From NCBI GenBank assembly GCA_025499625.1, contig JAFMVD010000006.1:62001-126000 (forward strand): a DNA stretch of 64,000 bases. Direction: 5' to 3'. The notes under the pieces were generated by a model. The model was not told where the DNA came from. It did not search any database and saw nothing but the letters and a program-made list of their open reading frames with translations. The position numbers and the translations under genes are program-made. Positions 9,701 through 22,032 of this stretch are shown piece by piece; within the stretch, counting starts at the first letter, position 1; each line of letters begins with the position of its first letter. The DNA is from Carboxylicivirga fragile (GTDB lineage Bacteria > Bacteroidota > Bacteroidia > Bacteroidales > Marinilabiliaceae).

Positions 9701-10920
9701 CGTCTACTGTGTGCATGCCTTGTTGAGAATTGATCAAAATGAATGGAGCTATCGAGGGGAAGCGGAAGGGATGTTTTTTTAATTCCACCATGATAAAGTG
9801 AGATATACAAGTTTTTAGAGTTATCGATAGTGAAATCTTGCACTTCATATAAGCTATTAAAACGACTAGAACGATAAAATTGATTTTCAATGTCAATTTT
9901 TACGGCTCCACCTCCGTGTGTACCAACCCAAATGACACCAGATGGATCGTATAGTATTGAAATAGCTCTATTTTCAAATCTATCAGTAAACAGAGGATGA
10001 TCCCAATTGTAGTGTTTAATATCAGATAAATTATCCAAGTTTGATATTTGATCTAAACCATCCCAGGTCGCGATCCAATAGTCACCTCGATTATCTTTCT
10101 CGACACCATAAACATCACGATGACTTATGGATCTTGTATTATTTGAGTCATGTTCTAATTGAGTAATCTGATATGTGTCAGGCTCAAAAATAAATACGCC
10201 ATTGCCAATGGTCGAAATAATCAATTGGCCGTGTATGTAACTCAGTTTTGTTATGATGAATTGTGAATTGCTAGATTCTAAGGAGGGAAGAGAAAATGAT
10301 TTGAAAGCATGATTGTTGATATCGAACCTTACTATTTTATTTGTATTTGTTCCCAACCAATATACCCCATCTCTTTCTTTAGTAATATTGGAAAGAACAT
10401 CGTAGTCAAGGCCCGATGTATTACCTTTATTATAAAGGTTGCACCTAATGGTTTTTACATCAATAGTTTCATCTTCAAAATTTAAGCATATTATACCTAA
10501 AGGCGTTGTTAATAAAATGCCATTTCTAATATCACCAGCTATTCCAGATATAGAAAATGAAGGTATGTTAGGTAGATTTTCTATGTGAGAAATAAAGGAT
10601 TCACTTTCTGGATTGAAGATATGTAAGCCATCTGCGGTGCCAACCCAAATATAACCTTTAGGCGATTGGTAAAGAACCGAAATATTAACAGAACCATTTA
10701 CTGGATAAAATGATTTTATCTGGTAACCGTCGTAGCGGTTTAATCCATCAGAAGTCCCAAACCAAATGAAACCCTTGTTATCTTTTAATATCGCGTTTAC
10801 ATTATTGTCTGATAAACCATCTTGCATATTAATGTAATCTACATTAATAGAGTAATCGGCTGCTAATATTGAGGCAGCATGAAAAAAGGTTAATAGAAAA
10901 CCTAGTATATATTTCGGCAT
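6796..10920 (-). CDS. Hybrid two-component system sensor/regulator (HTCS)
   Basis: A one-polypeptide glycan sensor and transcription factor of about 1374 residues, counting from the Met at 10918-10920. An in-frame ATG lies 30 bases upstream, but the inner Met directly precedes a good signal peptide (MPKYILGFLLTFFHAASILA). Order: periplasmic two-component propeller repeats (about 30-690, many IWFGT/IWVGT/IWIGT blades), a Y_Y_Y beta-sandwich (about 710-775), a membrane helix (about 790-815), HisKA with NISHELRTPL (His about 865), a HATPase with GTGIGLSLA, a receiver with LILSDVMMP (Asp about 1172), and a C-terminal AraC helix-turn-helix (about 1277-1374). It is divergent from the GH2/SusC operon to the right and is the likely activator of that PUL, sensing an oligosaccharide breakdown product. 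All key phosphotransfer residues appear present. Confidence 0.96.
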   Translation of the reverse strand: MPKYILGFLLTFFHAASILAADYSINVDYINMQDGLSDNNVNAILKDNKGFIWFGTSDGLNRYDGYQIKSFYPVNGSVNISVLYQSPKGYIWVGTADGLHIFNPESESFISHIENLPNIPSFSISGIAGDIRNGILLTTPLGIICLNFEDETIDVKTIRCNLYNKGNTSGLDYDVLSNITKERDGVYWLGTNTNKIVRFDINNHAFKSFSLPSLESSNSQFIITKLSYIHGQLIISTIGNGVFIFEPDTYQITQLEHDSNNTRSISHRDVYGVEKDNRGDYWIATWDGLDQISNLDNLSDIKHYNWDHPLFTDRFENRAISILYDPSGVIWVGTHGGGAVKIDIENQFYRSSRFNSLYEVQDFTIDNSKNLYISLYHGGIKKTSLPLPLDSSIHFDQFSTRHAHSRRIPEDIILSSTKDENGDIWFGTIKSSLLKYDPNIDQIKRVDIKISNFPDWQGRIESLLIDSKGRFWIGSNNGLLLYDRISEAFHLTQSNDKPKYHLSGNHIRVILEDSDSSIWIGTNLGLNKLIYHETDSFKFNSFNDKNSSPHTLHNKEVWALHQMPDGKLWIGYRGGLGYFNAKEGNIHFLNKRDGLCHNFVTCLTSIGDSTLWIGTNSGLSKFDIYSKKFINYYIANNVRAVQKTDTDQLIWGNNKGIIYFHPDSIRKNTFISPTVITEIRVKNRAIEVNESWDGQTILSKAAPYTSAITLKHPFNSFAIDYVGLSFLHQQSNKYAYRLVNHETNWIHTNGTQRTVTYNNLSAGDYIFEVKSSNNDGIWNTNTTSLEISIQPPWYSTLWGIVTIFLIVILLIYTILKIRIRQIYREQQLKSQAKELEHKLTIEKVEREKEHDIAEMKARFFTNISHELRTPLTLITAPLKEILDNKDISKTIKNKLKIVNQHARQLHQLISQLLDLRKAEMGSMVLNVSKNNIVNFVKEVENSFNQYAQKQNITIHILHSRHKIPMWFDTEKLRIVLSNIISNAIKFSPTNETITISIDKEEDWCKISITDKGPGIELNQQELIFDRFFQGKESNNIKQTGTGIGLSLARELIHLHKGSINVVSKPKQGATFNIKIPIDNKLTNERNTLKLGDLKEIYISEEPFIDQEDTSSTQDISNNEKKRPQLLIVEDHPELRQYIRSILDDEFEIYEATNGQEALQQINNKIPVLILSDVMMPVMDGIELCKTIKTNQTHCHIPVVLLSAKSTDQDVLTGLETGVDDYITKPFTPTILKAKINNIIKSRAQLKAYYGNKITLSPSEIEIDLHEKEFIHDAIQFVEGNLTNPKFNTQLLAEHLHMSQPTLYRRIKTITGENISVFVRSIRIKKAAQMLVKQNIPIIEISEQIGFNDVAYFRKCFTKQFGVNPSKYRAKNSGD

Positions 10921-10939
10921 TGTATTATGTATTACTTTC

Positions 10940-10947
10940 CAAAAATA
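10940..10947 (-). promoter_or_regulatory. Candidate -7 element for the HTCS gene
   Basis: On the minus strand this reads TATTTTTG, matching the Bacteroidota -7 consensus TAnnTTTG, 19 bases before the chosen HTCS start codon. No good -33 TTG partner was found at the usual spacing, so the call is tentative. Confidence 0.35.
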
Positions 10948-10971
10948 CAAAAATCCTTATTAAGGTCTGAA

Positions 10972-11003
10972 TGCATGTTTGTTTGATTTTTGCATGCATT
11001 TGT
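10972..11003. promoter_or_regulatory. Candidate operator with repeated TGCATG motifs
   Basis: In the region between the divergent HTCS and GH2 genes, TGCATG occurs at 10972-10977. An 8-bp perfect palindrome TGCATGCA lies at 10991-10998, followed by TTTG. The first copy is also followed by TTTG. The spacing of about 19 bases suits a dimeric regulator such as the AraC domain of the HTCS. It is a guess from symmetry and position. Confidence 0.3.
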
Positions 11004-11086
11004 AATCATCAACTATTGAGCTCGTTGTGAGTTGTAGTGATTGATGTGTCCCCTGTTATTGATTGAATTGACATTCTTTAGTATGA

Positions 11087-14371
<3,285 letters not shown>

Positions 14372-14433
14372 TTTTTAATATGGTTAAGTATAGATCAGCC
14401 AGAAATGTTCTGGCGTTTAAATAAGAATTAGTT

Positions 14434-15993
14434 ATGAATTTAGGAAAAATAACGAATGGTTCTGTTGTTTTATTTTGCTTACTAATACTAGGAGCATGTC
14501 AAGTTAGTATAAAGCAGAAACAGCAAGAAAAGAAGCCAAATATTTTGTTTATAATGAGTGATGATCATTCATTGCAAACATTTAGTACTTATGACAAACG
14601 TTTTATTGAAACACCTAATTTAGATCGAATAGGAAACGAAGGAATTGTCTTTAGAAATAGTTTTGTTACAAATTCGATATGCGCACCTAGCAGGGCCGTT
14701 ATGTTAACAGGTAAGCACAGTCATGAAAATGGTCAAATAAATAATTCGGTCCGCTTTAATGGGGCACAACAGACTTTTCCAAAACTATTGCAACAAAACG
14801 GTTATCAAACTAGCTTGATAGGTAAGTGGCACCTTAAAAGTTTACCAACTGGCTTTGATAACTATGAAGTCCTTATCGGTCAAGGTGATTATTATAACTC
14901 TAATTTTATTCATAATGGAGATACTATTTCATCTGATGGGTATGTAACAAATATAATTACTGATAAAAGTATTGATTGGTTGGAAAATAGAGAAAGCGAT
15001 AAGCCTTTTTGTCTGCTTGTACATCACAAGGCAACGCACCGCATTTGGCAGCCTGATACCGCTCTTTTTGATTTATTTAAAGGAATAGAATTTGATGTAC
15101 CAGAAACATTCTTTGATAATTATGAGGGACGGCGAGCTGCGGCTGAGCAAAACATGAGTATTTCCAAAGATATGGATCTGGTGTATGATTTGAAATTACT
15201 CGATGAAGCGGGTGATATTCAAACAAAATACAGAGCCAATTATGCATATATGCTTTCAAAATTGACAGATGAGCAACGCAAAGCATGGGATAAAGAGTAT
15301 GACCCAATTATTGCTGATTTTAAGCGAAAGGGCCTGAAGGGTAAGGAGTTGGATTTGTATAAATATCAAAGATATATGCAGGATTATTTAAGGTGTGTTG
15401 CTTCTGTTGATAATAATGTGGGTCGACTTCTGACATATTTAGAACAAAATGGAGAATTAGACAACACCCTGATTGTTTATACATCTGATCAAGGCTTTTA
15501 CATGGGCGAACATGGTTGGTTTGATAAGCGTTTTATGTATGAGCAGTCTTTGCGTACGCCCTTGGTTATGCGTTATCCTAAATTAATTAAACCCAATAGC
15601 CAATCGCATAAACTGGTTCAAAATATTGATTATGCACCTACTTTTCTGGAGTTGGCAGGATTGGATATGCCAAACGATATCCAAGGAAAGTCGCTCGTGA
15701 CCTTATTTAAGGATGAACAATCAGGTTGGAGAGATGCCATTTATTATCATTATTACGAGTACCCGAATGAACATATGGTAAAACGGCATTACGGGATTCG
15801 TACAAACCGGTATAAACTCATTCATTTTTACGACGATATTGATCAGTGGGAACTCTATGATTTAGTGGACGATCCTGACGAGATGATAAATATATTCCAC
15901 GATAGTGGCATGCAGCCTATGGTTAAAAAGCTTAAAAAACAACTTAATGAATTACAAGTTGCGTATGGCGATGTTGATCTGGCTACCTATTAG
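14434..15993 (+). CDS. Type I (S1) sulfatase lipoprotein, CxPSR type
   Basis: A 519-residue formylglycine sulfatase. A lipoprotein signal (LILGAC, Cys near residue 22) is followed by the metal-binding start PNILFIMSDDH. The modification motif CAPSRAVMLTG has Cys83 as the residue converted to formylglycine, and GKWH follows. The second metal site reads YTSDQGFYMGEHGWFDK. A C-terminal DUF4976-like subdomain (YRTNRYKLIHF-type block) ends the chain. The overall form resembles GlcNAc-6-O-sulfatases of mucin and heparan loci (SulfAtlas S1_11), which is a guess from appearance. It would expose fucose, galactose or GlcNAc to the exo-enzymes of the same locus. It depends on an anaerobic sulfatase-maturating enzyme, which is not in this window. 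It sits between the GH2 gene and the susC gene. Confidence 0.95.
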   Translation: MNLGKITNGSVVLFCLLILGACQVSIKQKQQEKKPNILFIMSDDHSLQTFSTYDKRFIETPNLDRIGNEGIVFRNSFVTNSICAPSRAVMLTGKHSHENGQINNSVRFNGAQQTFPKLLQQNGYQTSLIGKWHLKSLPTGFDNYEVLIGQGDYYNSNFIHNGDTISSDGYVTNIITDKSIDWLENRESDKPFCLLVHHKATHRIWQPDTALFDLFKGIEFDVPETFFDNYEGRRAAAEQNMSISKDMDLVYDLKLLDEAGDIQTKYRANYAYMLSKLTDEQRKAWDKEYDPIIADFKRKGLKGKELDLYKYQRYMQDYLRCVASVDNNVGRLLTYLEQNGELDNTLIVYTSDQGFYMGEHGWFDKRFMYEQSLRTPLVMRYPKLIKPNSQSHKLVQNIDYAPTFLELAGLDMPNDIQGKSLVTLFKDEQSGWRDAIYYHYYEYPNEHMVKRHYGIRTNRYKLIHFYDDIDQWELYDLVDDPDEMINIFHDSGMQPMVKKLKKQLNELQVAYGDVDLATY

Positions 15994-16071
15994 TATTGTT
16001 GTTTGAGCCTCATGAATCTAAAATTCAGTTGATTATAGTTTAATTAAAAGTAATTAAAACTCGAAAAAGAA

Positions 16072-16096
16072 GTGGGTGCATTTGATTGTTACCCAC
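16072..16096. other. Hairpin before susC (GTGGGT/ACCCAC)
   Basis: A perfect 6-bp inverted repeat, GTGGGT at 16072-16077 and ACCCAC at 16091-16096, surrounds a 13-base AT-rich loop. It lies between the sulfatase stop and the susC start. A T-rich stretch (GTTTTTTATT) begins about 14 bases later, too far for a standard intrinsic terminator. It could be a transcript-processing or attenuation hairpin that sets the SusC/SusD level. Confidence 0.35.
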
Positions 16097-16134
16097 GATG
16101 ATTAATTAATGTTTTTTATTAAAACTTAAATTTT

Positions 16135-19100
16135 ATGGAAAAAAAATCAGTTTATCCGGATTATTTTAAAGATAATCGGAGACGAAAAATGTATCGTGTA
16201 ATGAAGGTGCTGAGTGTACTTTTATTTTGCATTAGCTTTGCAGTCTCTGCAACAAATAATCAGTTGCAGGAACAATTTACAGTAGACGGTTTTGTAAAAG
16301 ATAATACGGGGCAGCCACTGCCTGGTGTAAATATCTTTGAACAAAGCAACCCAACAGGTGGTGTTATTACTGGTAGTGATGGTTCATATACAATTAAAGT
16401 GAGTTCTGAAGGTGCAATATTAAGTTTCTCATTCATTGGTTTTAAGGATCAAAATGTTGAAGTTTCAGGACGCTCCTCAATTAATGTGACATTAATTGAA
16501 GAGGTTACCGGGCTGGATGAAGTAGTGGTTGTTGCTTACGGTACACAGAAAAAAGTTAATGTAACTGGCGCTGTGTCTGCGGTAACATCAGATAAGATCG
16601 AAGAGCGACCTGTACAAAATGTATCACAGGCTCTACAAGGTATTATTCCAGGATTAAATGTTACCTCTTCGGGAGGTGGGGAATTAGATAACCCATTAAA
16701 AATTAACATTCGTGGAGCGGGTACTATTGGAGAAGGTTCAAATTCAAGTCCATTAATTTTAATTGATGGAATGGAAGGTGATATGAATTCTCTTAACCCT
16801 CAGGATATTGAGAGTATATCGGTATTGAAAGATGCAGCGTCATCTGCCATTTATGGTTCTCGTGCACCTTTTGGCGTTATCTTAATTACAACAAAACGTG
16901 GTAAAGAAGGTAAAATGCAGATCAACTACAATAATAACTTCCGTTGGAGCGATCCTTTATTGAAGCCACATATGCTTGATTCATATACTTTCGCTAAATA
17001 TTGGAATGATTCAAAAGCTAATGCAGGACAAAACCCTGCTTTTGATGATGAAACAATGGATCGAATTTTGGCTTACCAAAGGGGGGAAATTGATTATGGA
17101 ACAGTGCCTAACAACAATGGCGATCGTTGGAATCAGTATACGGGTTCCAATGGGAATACCGATTGGTTTGACGAACATTATAAAAGCTGGTCACCTTCTC
17201 AAGAGCATGCCTTAAGCCTAAGCGGTGGTAGTGATAAAGTTCAATATTATTTGTCAACTAATTATTTAGGGCAAAATGGTTTGTTGAAACATGCCAATGA
17301 TTCTTTCGATCGCTTCACCTTAACGGCAAACGTCAACGCTCAATTGGGTGAAAATGTAAGCATCCGTTACAACACCAAGTTTATCCGTGAAAAGTATGAA
17401 AAGGCGACCCATCAATTTGGTTTGTTTTACCATAATATTGCACGACGTTGGCCAACAAACCCAGTGCGCGACCCCAATGGTTTTTATGCCGATGGAGGTG
17501 AGATCTTGCAACTGCGTGAAGGTGGACGAAACATTTCTGAAAAGGATCAGATGTATCAACAGTTTCGCGTTGATGTAGAAGTTCTAAAAGGTTGGAAATT
17601 AATTGGAGAGCTTAATTACCGCACCGATACCTATTTTAATAACAGTAATGTGCTCCCTGCATATTCGCACGATGTGCAAGGTAATCCTTATGCTGTTGGT
17701 GTTGGTTGGATGTCACCAGGTAGTACGAGGGCAAATGAATATGCACGAAAGACGACATACATGAGTCCAAACTTATACACAGAGTATGTAAAGTCATTTG
17801 GTGATGGGCACAACTTAAGAGCTTTAGCAGGTTTCCAGAGTGAGGAAACTAATAATCGAGATTTTGGTGGCTATCGTAACGATTTGATTACACCTGATTT
17901 GCCGACCATAAATACAGCTTCGGGAGATGATAAAATTACTCAAGGAGGTTATGGACATTGGGCAACAGCAGGCTTTTTCGGTCGTGTTAACTACAATTAC
18001 AAAGAAAAGTATTTGGTAGAGTTGAATGCACGTTACGATGGGACAAGTCGTTTTTTAAGGGAGCAACGTTGGAATTTATTCCCATCAGTTTCTGTTGGAT
18101 GGAACATTGCTCGTGAAGATTTCTGGGAACCACTTTTAGACAAAGTAAATACTTTAAAAGTCCGAGGATCATGGGGTGAGTTGGGTAATCAAAATACCAA
18201 ACAATGGTACCCTTTTTATACTACTATGCCTGTAGGTGCAGCCAATGGCTCGTGGTTAGTTAATGGAGTACGCCCTAACACAGCAAGTAGTCCTGGTCTG
18301 GTTAGCTCAATGCTTACATGGGAAACGGTTCGATCGTGGAACATTGGTTTGGATGCCGGATTGTTAAATAATAGGTTAAATTTAGTATTTGACTATTTCC
18401 AACGTTTCACGGAAGATATGGTTGGGCCAGCACCTGAATTGCCAGCTACTTTGGGGACATCAGTTCCTAAGATAAATAATGCTGATATGAAATCAACTGG
18501 ATTTGAACTGGAGATTGCATGGCGCGATAAAATCGGTCAAGTATCTTATGGTGTAAGAGGTATTTTGGCTGATGATCAACAGGAAATAACACGTTATCCG
18601 AATGAGACTGGCCGAATTGATCAATGGTATGCCGGCCGAATGAGTGGTGAGATATGGGGTTATTCAACCCAAGGTATTGCTAAAAGCGATGCAGAAATGA
18701 ATAATTGGTTAGCGAATCATGATCAGAGTGTACTTGGTGGAAACTGGGCAGCTGGTGATATCATGTACCAAGATCTAAACAATGATGGAGTTATTAATGG
18801 TGGTAGTGGAGTGTTAGGAGATACTGGTGATAAGTCCATAATTGGCAATAGGACACCTCGCTATAAGTATAGTATTGATGTGGATGCCGCATGGAAAGGT
18901 ATTGATTTCAGAATGTTATGGCAAGGTGTTGGAAAACGCGATTATGCTTTGGGAGGGCCTTATTTTTGGGGAGCCAATGGTAACATGTGGCAATCAGCCG
19001 GTTTCGAAGAACATATGGATTATTTCAGGCCTGAAGGCCATGAAATGGGCGCAAATCTTGATGGTTACTATCCACGCCCGATTATGTCATGGGAGTCAAA

Positions 19101-19368
19101 TAAAAATACTCAGACACAGACAAAATACTTGCAGAATGCAGCATATATTCGTTTGAAAAACATTCAATTGGGTTATACTATTCCAAAGACCTTCACGCAA
19201 AAATATGGCATTCAAAAGTTACGCTTCTATGTGTCGGGTGAGAATTTAATCACTTTTACCCAAATGACTAAAATATTTGATCCAGAAACAATTGATGGAG
19301 GTTGGAGTGATGGGAAAATTTACCCACTATCAAAGACAATTTCTGGAGGTTTGAGTCTGACATTCTAA
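16135..19368 (+). CDS. susC: SusC/RagA-type TonB-dependent outer-membrane glycan importer
   Basis: A 1077-residue SusC-like receptor. A longer N-terminus precedes the signal helix (MKVLSVLLFCISFAVSA from about residue 23), as is common in this family. A carboxypeptidase-regulatory-like domain (about 50-120) contains GQPLPGVNI and FIGFKDQ. A TonB box-like LDEVVVVAYG follows. The plug domain (about 135-250) carries IRGAGTIGE, PLILIDGMEGD, ESISVLKDAASSAIYGSRA and GVILITTKRG. The remaining 800 residues form the 22-stranded barrel, ending in the outer-membrane signal GGLSLTF. It works with the SusD gene 81 bases downstream to capture oligosaccharides released at the surface and pump them into the periplasm with TonB energy. 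Expression is probably under the neighbouring HTCS. Confidence 0.97.
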   Translation: MEKKSVYPDYFKDNRRRKMYRVMKVLSVLLFCISFAVSATNNQLQEQFTVDGFVKDNTGQPLPGVNIFEQSNPTGGVITGSDGSYTIKVSSEGAILSFSFIGFKDQNVEVSGRSSINVTLIEEVTGLDEVVVVAYGTQKKVNVTGAVSAVTSDKIEERPVQNVSQALQGIIPGLNVTSSGGGELDNPLKINIRGAGTIGEGSNSSPLILIDGMEGDMNSLNPQDIESISVLKDAASSAIYGSRAPFGVILITTKRGKEGKMQINYNNNFRWSDPLLKPHMLDSYTFAKYWNDSKANAGQNPAFDDETMDRILAYQRGEIDYGTVPNNNGDRWNQYTGSNGNTDWFDEHYKSWSPSQEHALSLSGGSDKVQYYLSTNYLGQNGLLKHANDSFDRFTLTANVNAQLGENVSIRYNTKFIREKYEKATHQFGLFYHNIARRWPTNPVRDPNGFYADGGEILQLREGGRNISEKDQMYQQFRVDVEVLKGWKLIGELNYRTDTYFNNSNVLPAYSHDVQGNPYAVGVGWMSPGSTRANEYARKTTYMSPNLYTEYVKSFGDGHNLRALAGFQSEETNNRDFGGYRNDLITPDLPTINTASGDDKITQGGYGHWATAGFFGRVNYNYKEKYLVELNARYDGTSRFLREQRWNLFPSVSVGWNIAREDFWEPLLDKVNTLKVRGSWGELGNQNTKQWYPFYTTMPVGAANGSWLVNGVRPNTASSPGLVSSMLTWETVRSWNIGLDAGLLNNRLNLVFDYFQRFTEDMVGPAPELPATLGTSVPKINNADMKSTGFELEIAWRDKIGQVSYGVRGILADDQQEITRYPNETGRIDQWYAGRMSGEIWGYSTQGIAKSDAEMNNWLANHDQSVLGGNWAAGDIMYQDLNNDGVINGGSGVLGDTGDKSIIGNRTPRYKYSIDVDAAWKGIDFRMLWQGVGKRDYALGGPYFWGANGNMWQSAGFEEHMDYFRPEGHEMGANLDGYYPRPIMSWESNKNTQTQTKYLQNAAYIRLKNIQLGYTIPKTFTQKYGIQKLRFYVSGENLITFTQMTKIFDPETIDGGWSDGKIYPLSKTISGGLSLTF

Positions 19369-19449
19369 ATACTATTTATTGGATTAACCACCTGACAAAT
19401 AGTACTTACAAAATTAAAGAAGTAATAAAAATTAAAACAGTTTATAACA

Positions 19450-21417
19450 ATGAAAAAATATAATTTTAAATTATTATTCTACAGCTTTGGAGTGCTTTCA
19501 ATAGCCTTTTTAAGTAGTTGTAATGATTTTCTGGATAGAGCCCCTTTGGATCAGGTGACACCAGAGGTGTATTTAAATGCAGAAGATCAATTGGCAGCAT
19601 ATGCCATCAATCAATATGACTTTCCAACTCATAGTGGATGGGGAAATGGTACCTTTAATTACGATAACCATACCGATAATCAAGCTACATCGGGCGTTAA
19701 TGCACGTTTCTTACCAGGTGAGTGGCGTGTTGGTGAAAATGGTGGTTCATGGAGTTTTGGACAAATACGCCAGTGTAATTATTTCTTGGGAGATGTTGTA
19801 CCAAAATGGAAAAGTGGAAGCATCGCTGGTAATCCTGAAAATATAGAGCACTATATCGGAGAGGTGTATTTTTTACGTGCTTATGAATACTTCAACAAGG
19901 TTCAAGCAATTGGTGATTTTCCTATTATTAAAAAAACCTTATCGGACAATGAGGAAGAGTTAGTTGAAGCCTCTAAACGTCGTCCACGTAACGAAGTAGC
20001 TCGCTTTATTATTGCTGATTTAGATTCAGCAATAATGCTTATGAACAATTCACCTGTAGGGGGCAATAATCGTTTAACAAAGGTAGCCGCACAGTTATTT
20101 AAGTCACGTGTAGCTTTGCACGAAGGTACTTGGTTAAAATACCATAAGGGTACTGCACATGTTCCGGGTGGTCAGGGATGGCCTGGTGCCAATGCCGATT
20201 ATTTAAGTGGCTTTACAATTGATATTGATGCTGAAATAGATTTCTTTTTAAACGAAGCACTTACAGCTTCAAAAGCCGTTGTTGATGAGGCTAGTTTAGC
20301 CACAAATAATGGTGAATATGGAGGCTTAGAAATCTTTGATAACCCTTATTATAAGATGTTTGCATCAAATGACATGACAGATTTTGGTGAAGTTTTATTC
20401 TGGCGTTCATATGATGTTGAGGAGAATGTATATCACCAAAACCAACATTATTTGCAGAGAAATGGAGGCAATACGGGTTATACAAAGGGTTTTGTTGAAA
20501 GCTTTTTGATGGAAAATGGCTTGCCAATATACGCTGCGGGATCGGGTTATCAAGGAGATGCCACTGTAAATGTGGTTAAAGAAATGCGCGATGATCGCCT
20601 GAAACTTTTCATGAAAGCACCTGGTGAGCAAATTACAGATGTTAATGTTGAAGAGTATCCTGATATAACTGGTATTCCTGAAGTTAAGTATGTAACGGGT
20701 TATGCTGTTAAAAAAGGTGTAAATCGTGATGATTCTCAAGGTGATGGTTCTGGCAGTTACACCGGCTCAATTGTGTTCAGAGCTTCAGAAGCTTATTTAA
20801 ATTATATGGAGGCTTACTATGAGCTTAATGGATCGTTGGATGCAACGGCTGAAAATTGCTGGAGAGCATTGCGAACTCGCGCAGGTGTAGCTTCAGATTT
20901 TAACGTTACAATTGCATCAACCGATATGTCCATAGAAGGACAAGGAGACTGGGGAGCTTATTCAGCTGGTACATTAATTGACGCAACCCTTTATAACATT
21001 CGTCGTGAACGTCGTTGTGAATTGGTTGCCGAAGGACATCGTTATAGAGATATTAAGCGTTGGAGAAGTCTTGATCAATTACAGAATTACCAGATAGAAG
21101 GATTTAACCTTTGGGGTGGAGCTATGGAAGATTGGTACATTGATGATGAAACAGGAGAATCCATATTAATACCAGAAGGAACTGACGGTAAAACGCCTAA
21201 TGTTTCAAGTCCAACGAATAGCAATTACTTAAGACCGTATCAAATTATTAAAACTAATAACTTAGCCTATGATGGCTATAATTGGCACAATGCTCATTAT
21301 TTATCACCTATTGCTTTTGAGCATTTCTTACTGACAAGTAATGGTGATGTTAGTAGTTCTGTGATTTACCAAAATCCATCTTGGCCAATTGAAGCCAATG
21401 GGCAACCGATAGATTAA
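19450..21417 (+). CDS. susD: SusD/RagB-type surface glycan-binding lipoprotein
   Basis: A 655-residue SusD family protein, the pedal-bin lid of the preceding SusC. The lipoprotein signal ends LSSC and continues NDFLDRAPLDQVTPE, the standard SusD N-terminus, with acidic residues after Cys that favour surface export. The TPR-rich N-terminal half contains GEVYFLRAYEYFNKVQ. The C-terminal SusD_RagB part has FRASEAYLNYMEAYYE, RALRTRAGV and RRERRCELVAEGHRYRDIKRW, all typical. It is longer than many SusD proteins; extra loops may widen the ligand platform. Ligand specificity cannot be read, but the locus implies Gal/GlcNAc/Fuc-containing chains. Confidence 0.97.
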   Translation: MKKYNFKLLFYSFGVLSIAFLSSCNDFLDRAPLDQVTPEVYLNAEDQLAAYAINQYDFPTHSGWGNGTFNYDNHTDNQATSGVNARFLPGEWRVGENGGSWSFGQIRQCNYFLGDVVPKWKSGSIAGNPENIEHYIGEVYFLRAYEYFNKVQAIGDFPIIKKTLSDNEEELVEASKRRPRNEVARFIIADLDSAIMLMNNSPVGGNNRLTKVAAQLFKSRVALHEGTWLKYHKGTAHVPGGQGWPGANADYLSGFTIDIDAEIDFFLNEALTASKAVVDEASLATNNGEYGGLEIFDNPYYKMFASNDMTDFGEVLFWRSYDVEENVYHQNQHYLQRNGGNTGYTKGFVESFLMENGLPIYAAGSGYQGDATVNVVKEMRDDRLKLFMKAPGEQITDVNVEEYPDITGIPEVKYVTGYAVKKGVNRDDSQGDGSGSYTGSIVFRASEAYLNYMEAYYELNGSLDATAENCWRALRTRAGVASDFNVTIASTDMSIEGQGDWGAYSAGTLIDATLYNIRRERRCELVAEGHRYRDIKRWRSLDQLQNYQIEGFNLWGGAMEDWYIDDETGESILIPEGTDGKTPNVSSPTNSNYLRPYQIIKTNNLAYDGYNWHNAHYLSPIAFEHFLLTSNGDVSSSVIYQNPSWPIEANGQPID

Positions 21418-21442
21418 TGATTAATTTCTAGTTAAATACTTT

Positions 21443-21476
21443 AGGGGTACTTCATTAATATGGGTGGGGTACCCTT
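21443..21476 (+). other. Hairpin after susD
   Basis: AGGGGTAC at 21443-21450 pairs with GTACCCTT at 21469-21476 (eight pairs, one G-U) around an 18-base loop, 26 bases past the susD stop. No T-tract follows, so it is more likely an mRNA 3'-end stabiliser or partial terminator separating susC/D from the downstream enzyme genes. The 615-base interval 21418-22032 otherwise holds only the small ORF at 21601. Confidence 0.4.
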
Positions 21477-21600
21477 ATCTGCTGATGTTAAGTTAATATT
21501 GACTATTAAGTGTACTTTTATTTATAGAGTAAGTTTTAATACTCAAGAACAGGTTGATTTAGTTTTAAGCACTAAGTGTAGTTAATAATTGAATGAAAAT

Positions 21601-21840
21601 ATGGAAAGTAGTCACTTAACAAATGTGGACATTTTAAAGGAAAAGGTTTCTTTTTTTGGTATCAACACAAAGATGATTGAATGTATTTCTTTTTTTGATG
21701 AAGATGGTCTAACAAAATGCTATCAGGAAGATTCAATAAAAGACTTGAGCATTATGTTTTCAAATACTGAGCTTTTTGCAATTGTTAATATGAAAGGTGG
21801 AAGAACAGTCGTTGTTTTTCCTGATGAAATTATTTTTTAA
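21601..21840 (+). CDS. Small protein of unknown function (79 aa)
   Basis: An ORF of 79 codons from ATG at 21601; an in-frame TTG lies 12 bases upstream. The product has no signal peptide or membrane helix and reads like a small soluble alpha/beta protein. It has an N-terminal helix, a hydrophobic middle (MIECISFFDEDGL) and a C-terminal hairpin FAIVNMKGGRTVVVFPDEIIF-like segment. It sits between susD and the first fucosidase, in the same orientation and 192 bases before the latter. I recognise no family. It could be a genuine small cytoplasmic protein or chance coding in AT-rich leader DNA. The protein-like composition and in-locus position make it worth keeping. Confidence 0.45.
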   Translation: MESSHLTNVDILKEKVSFFGINTKMIECISFFDEDGLTKCYQEDSIKDLSIMFSNTELFAIVNMKGGRTVVVFPDEIIF

Positions 21841-22032
21841 CAAGTTTTCTCTTTGCAATTTGATTCGTTTTTTTTAATAGAAATGAGAAAGTATGATAAG
21901 AATTGATATGTATATACGCTGGAATTATTGTGTGTTTGTGGATTTTTAGTGAAAGTAAATTCAGAGACTACTGAATAAGAAACAATGGATGATAAAAAAT
22001 TATCTTAATGTATAAATGAATTAAATTAACAT

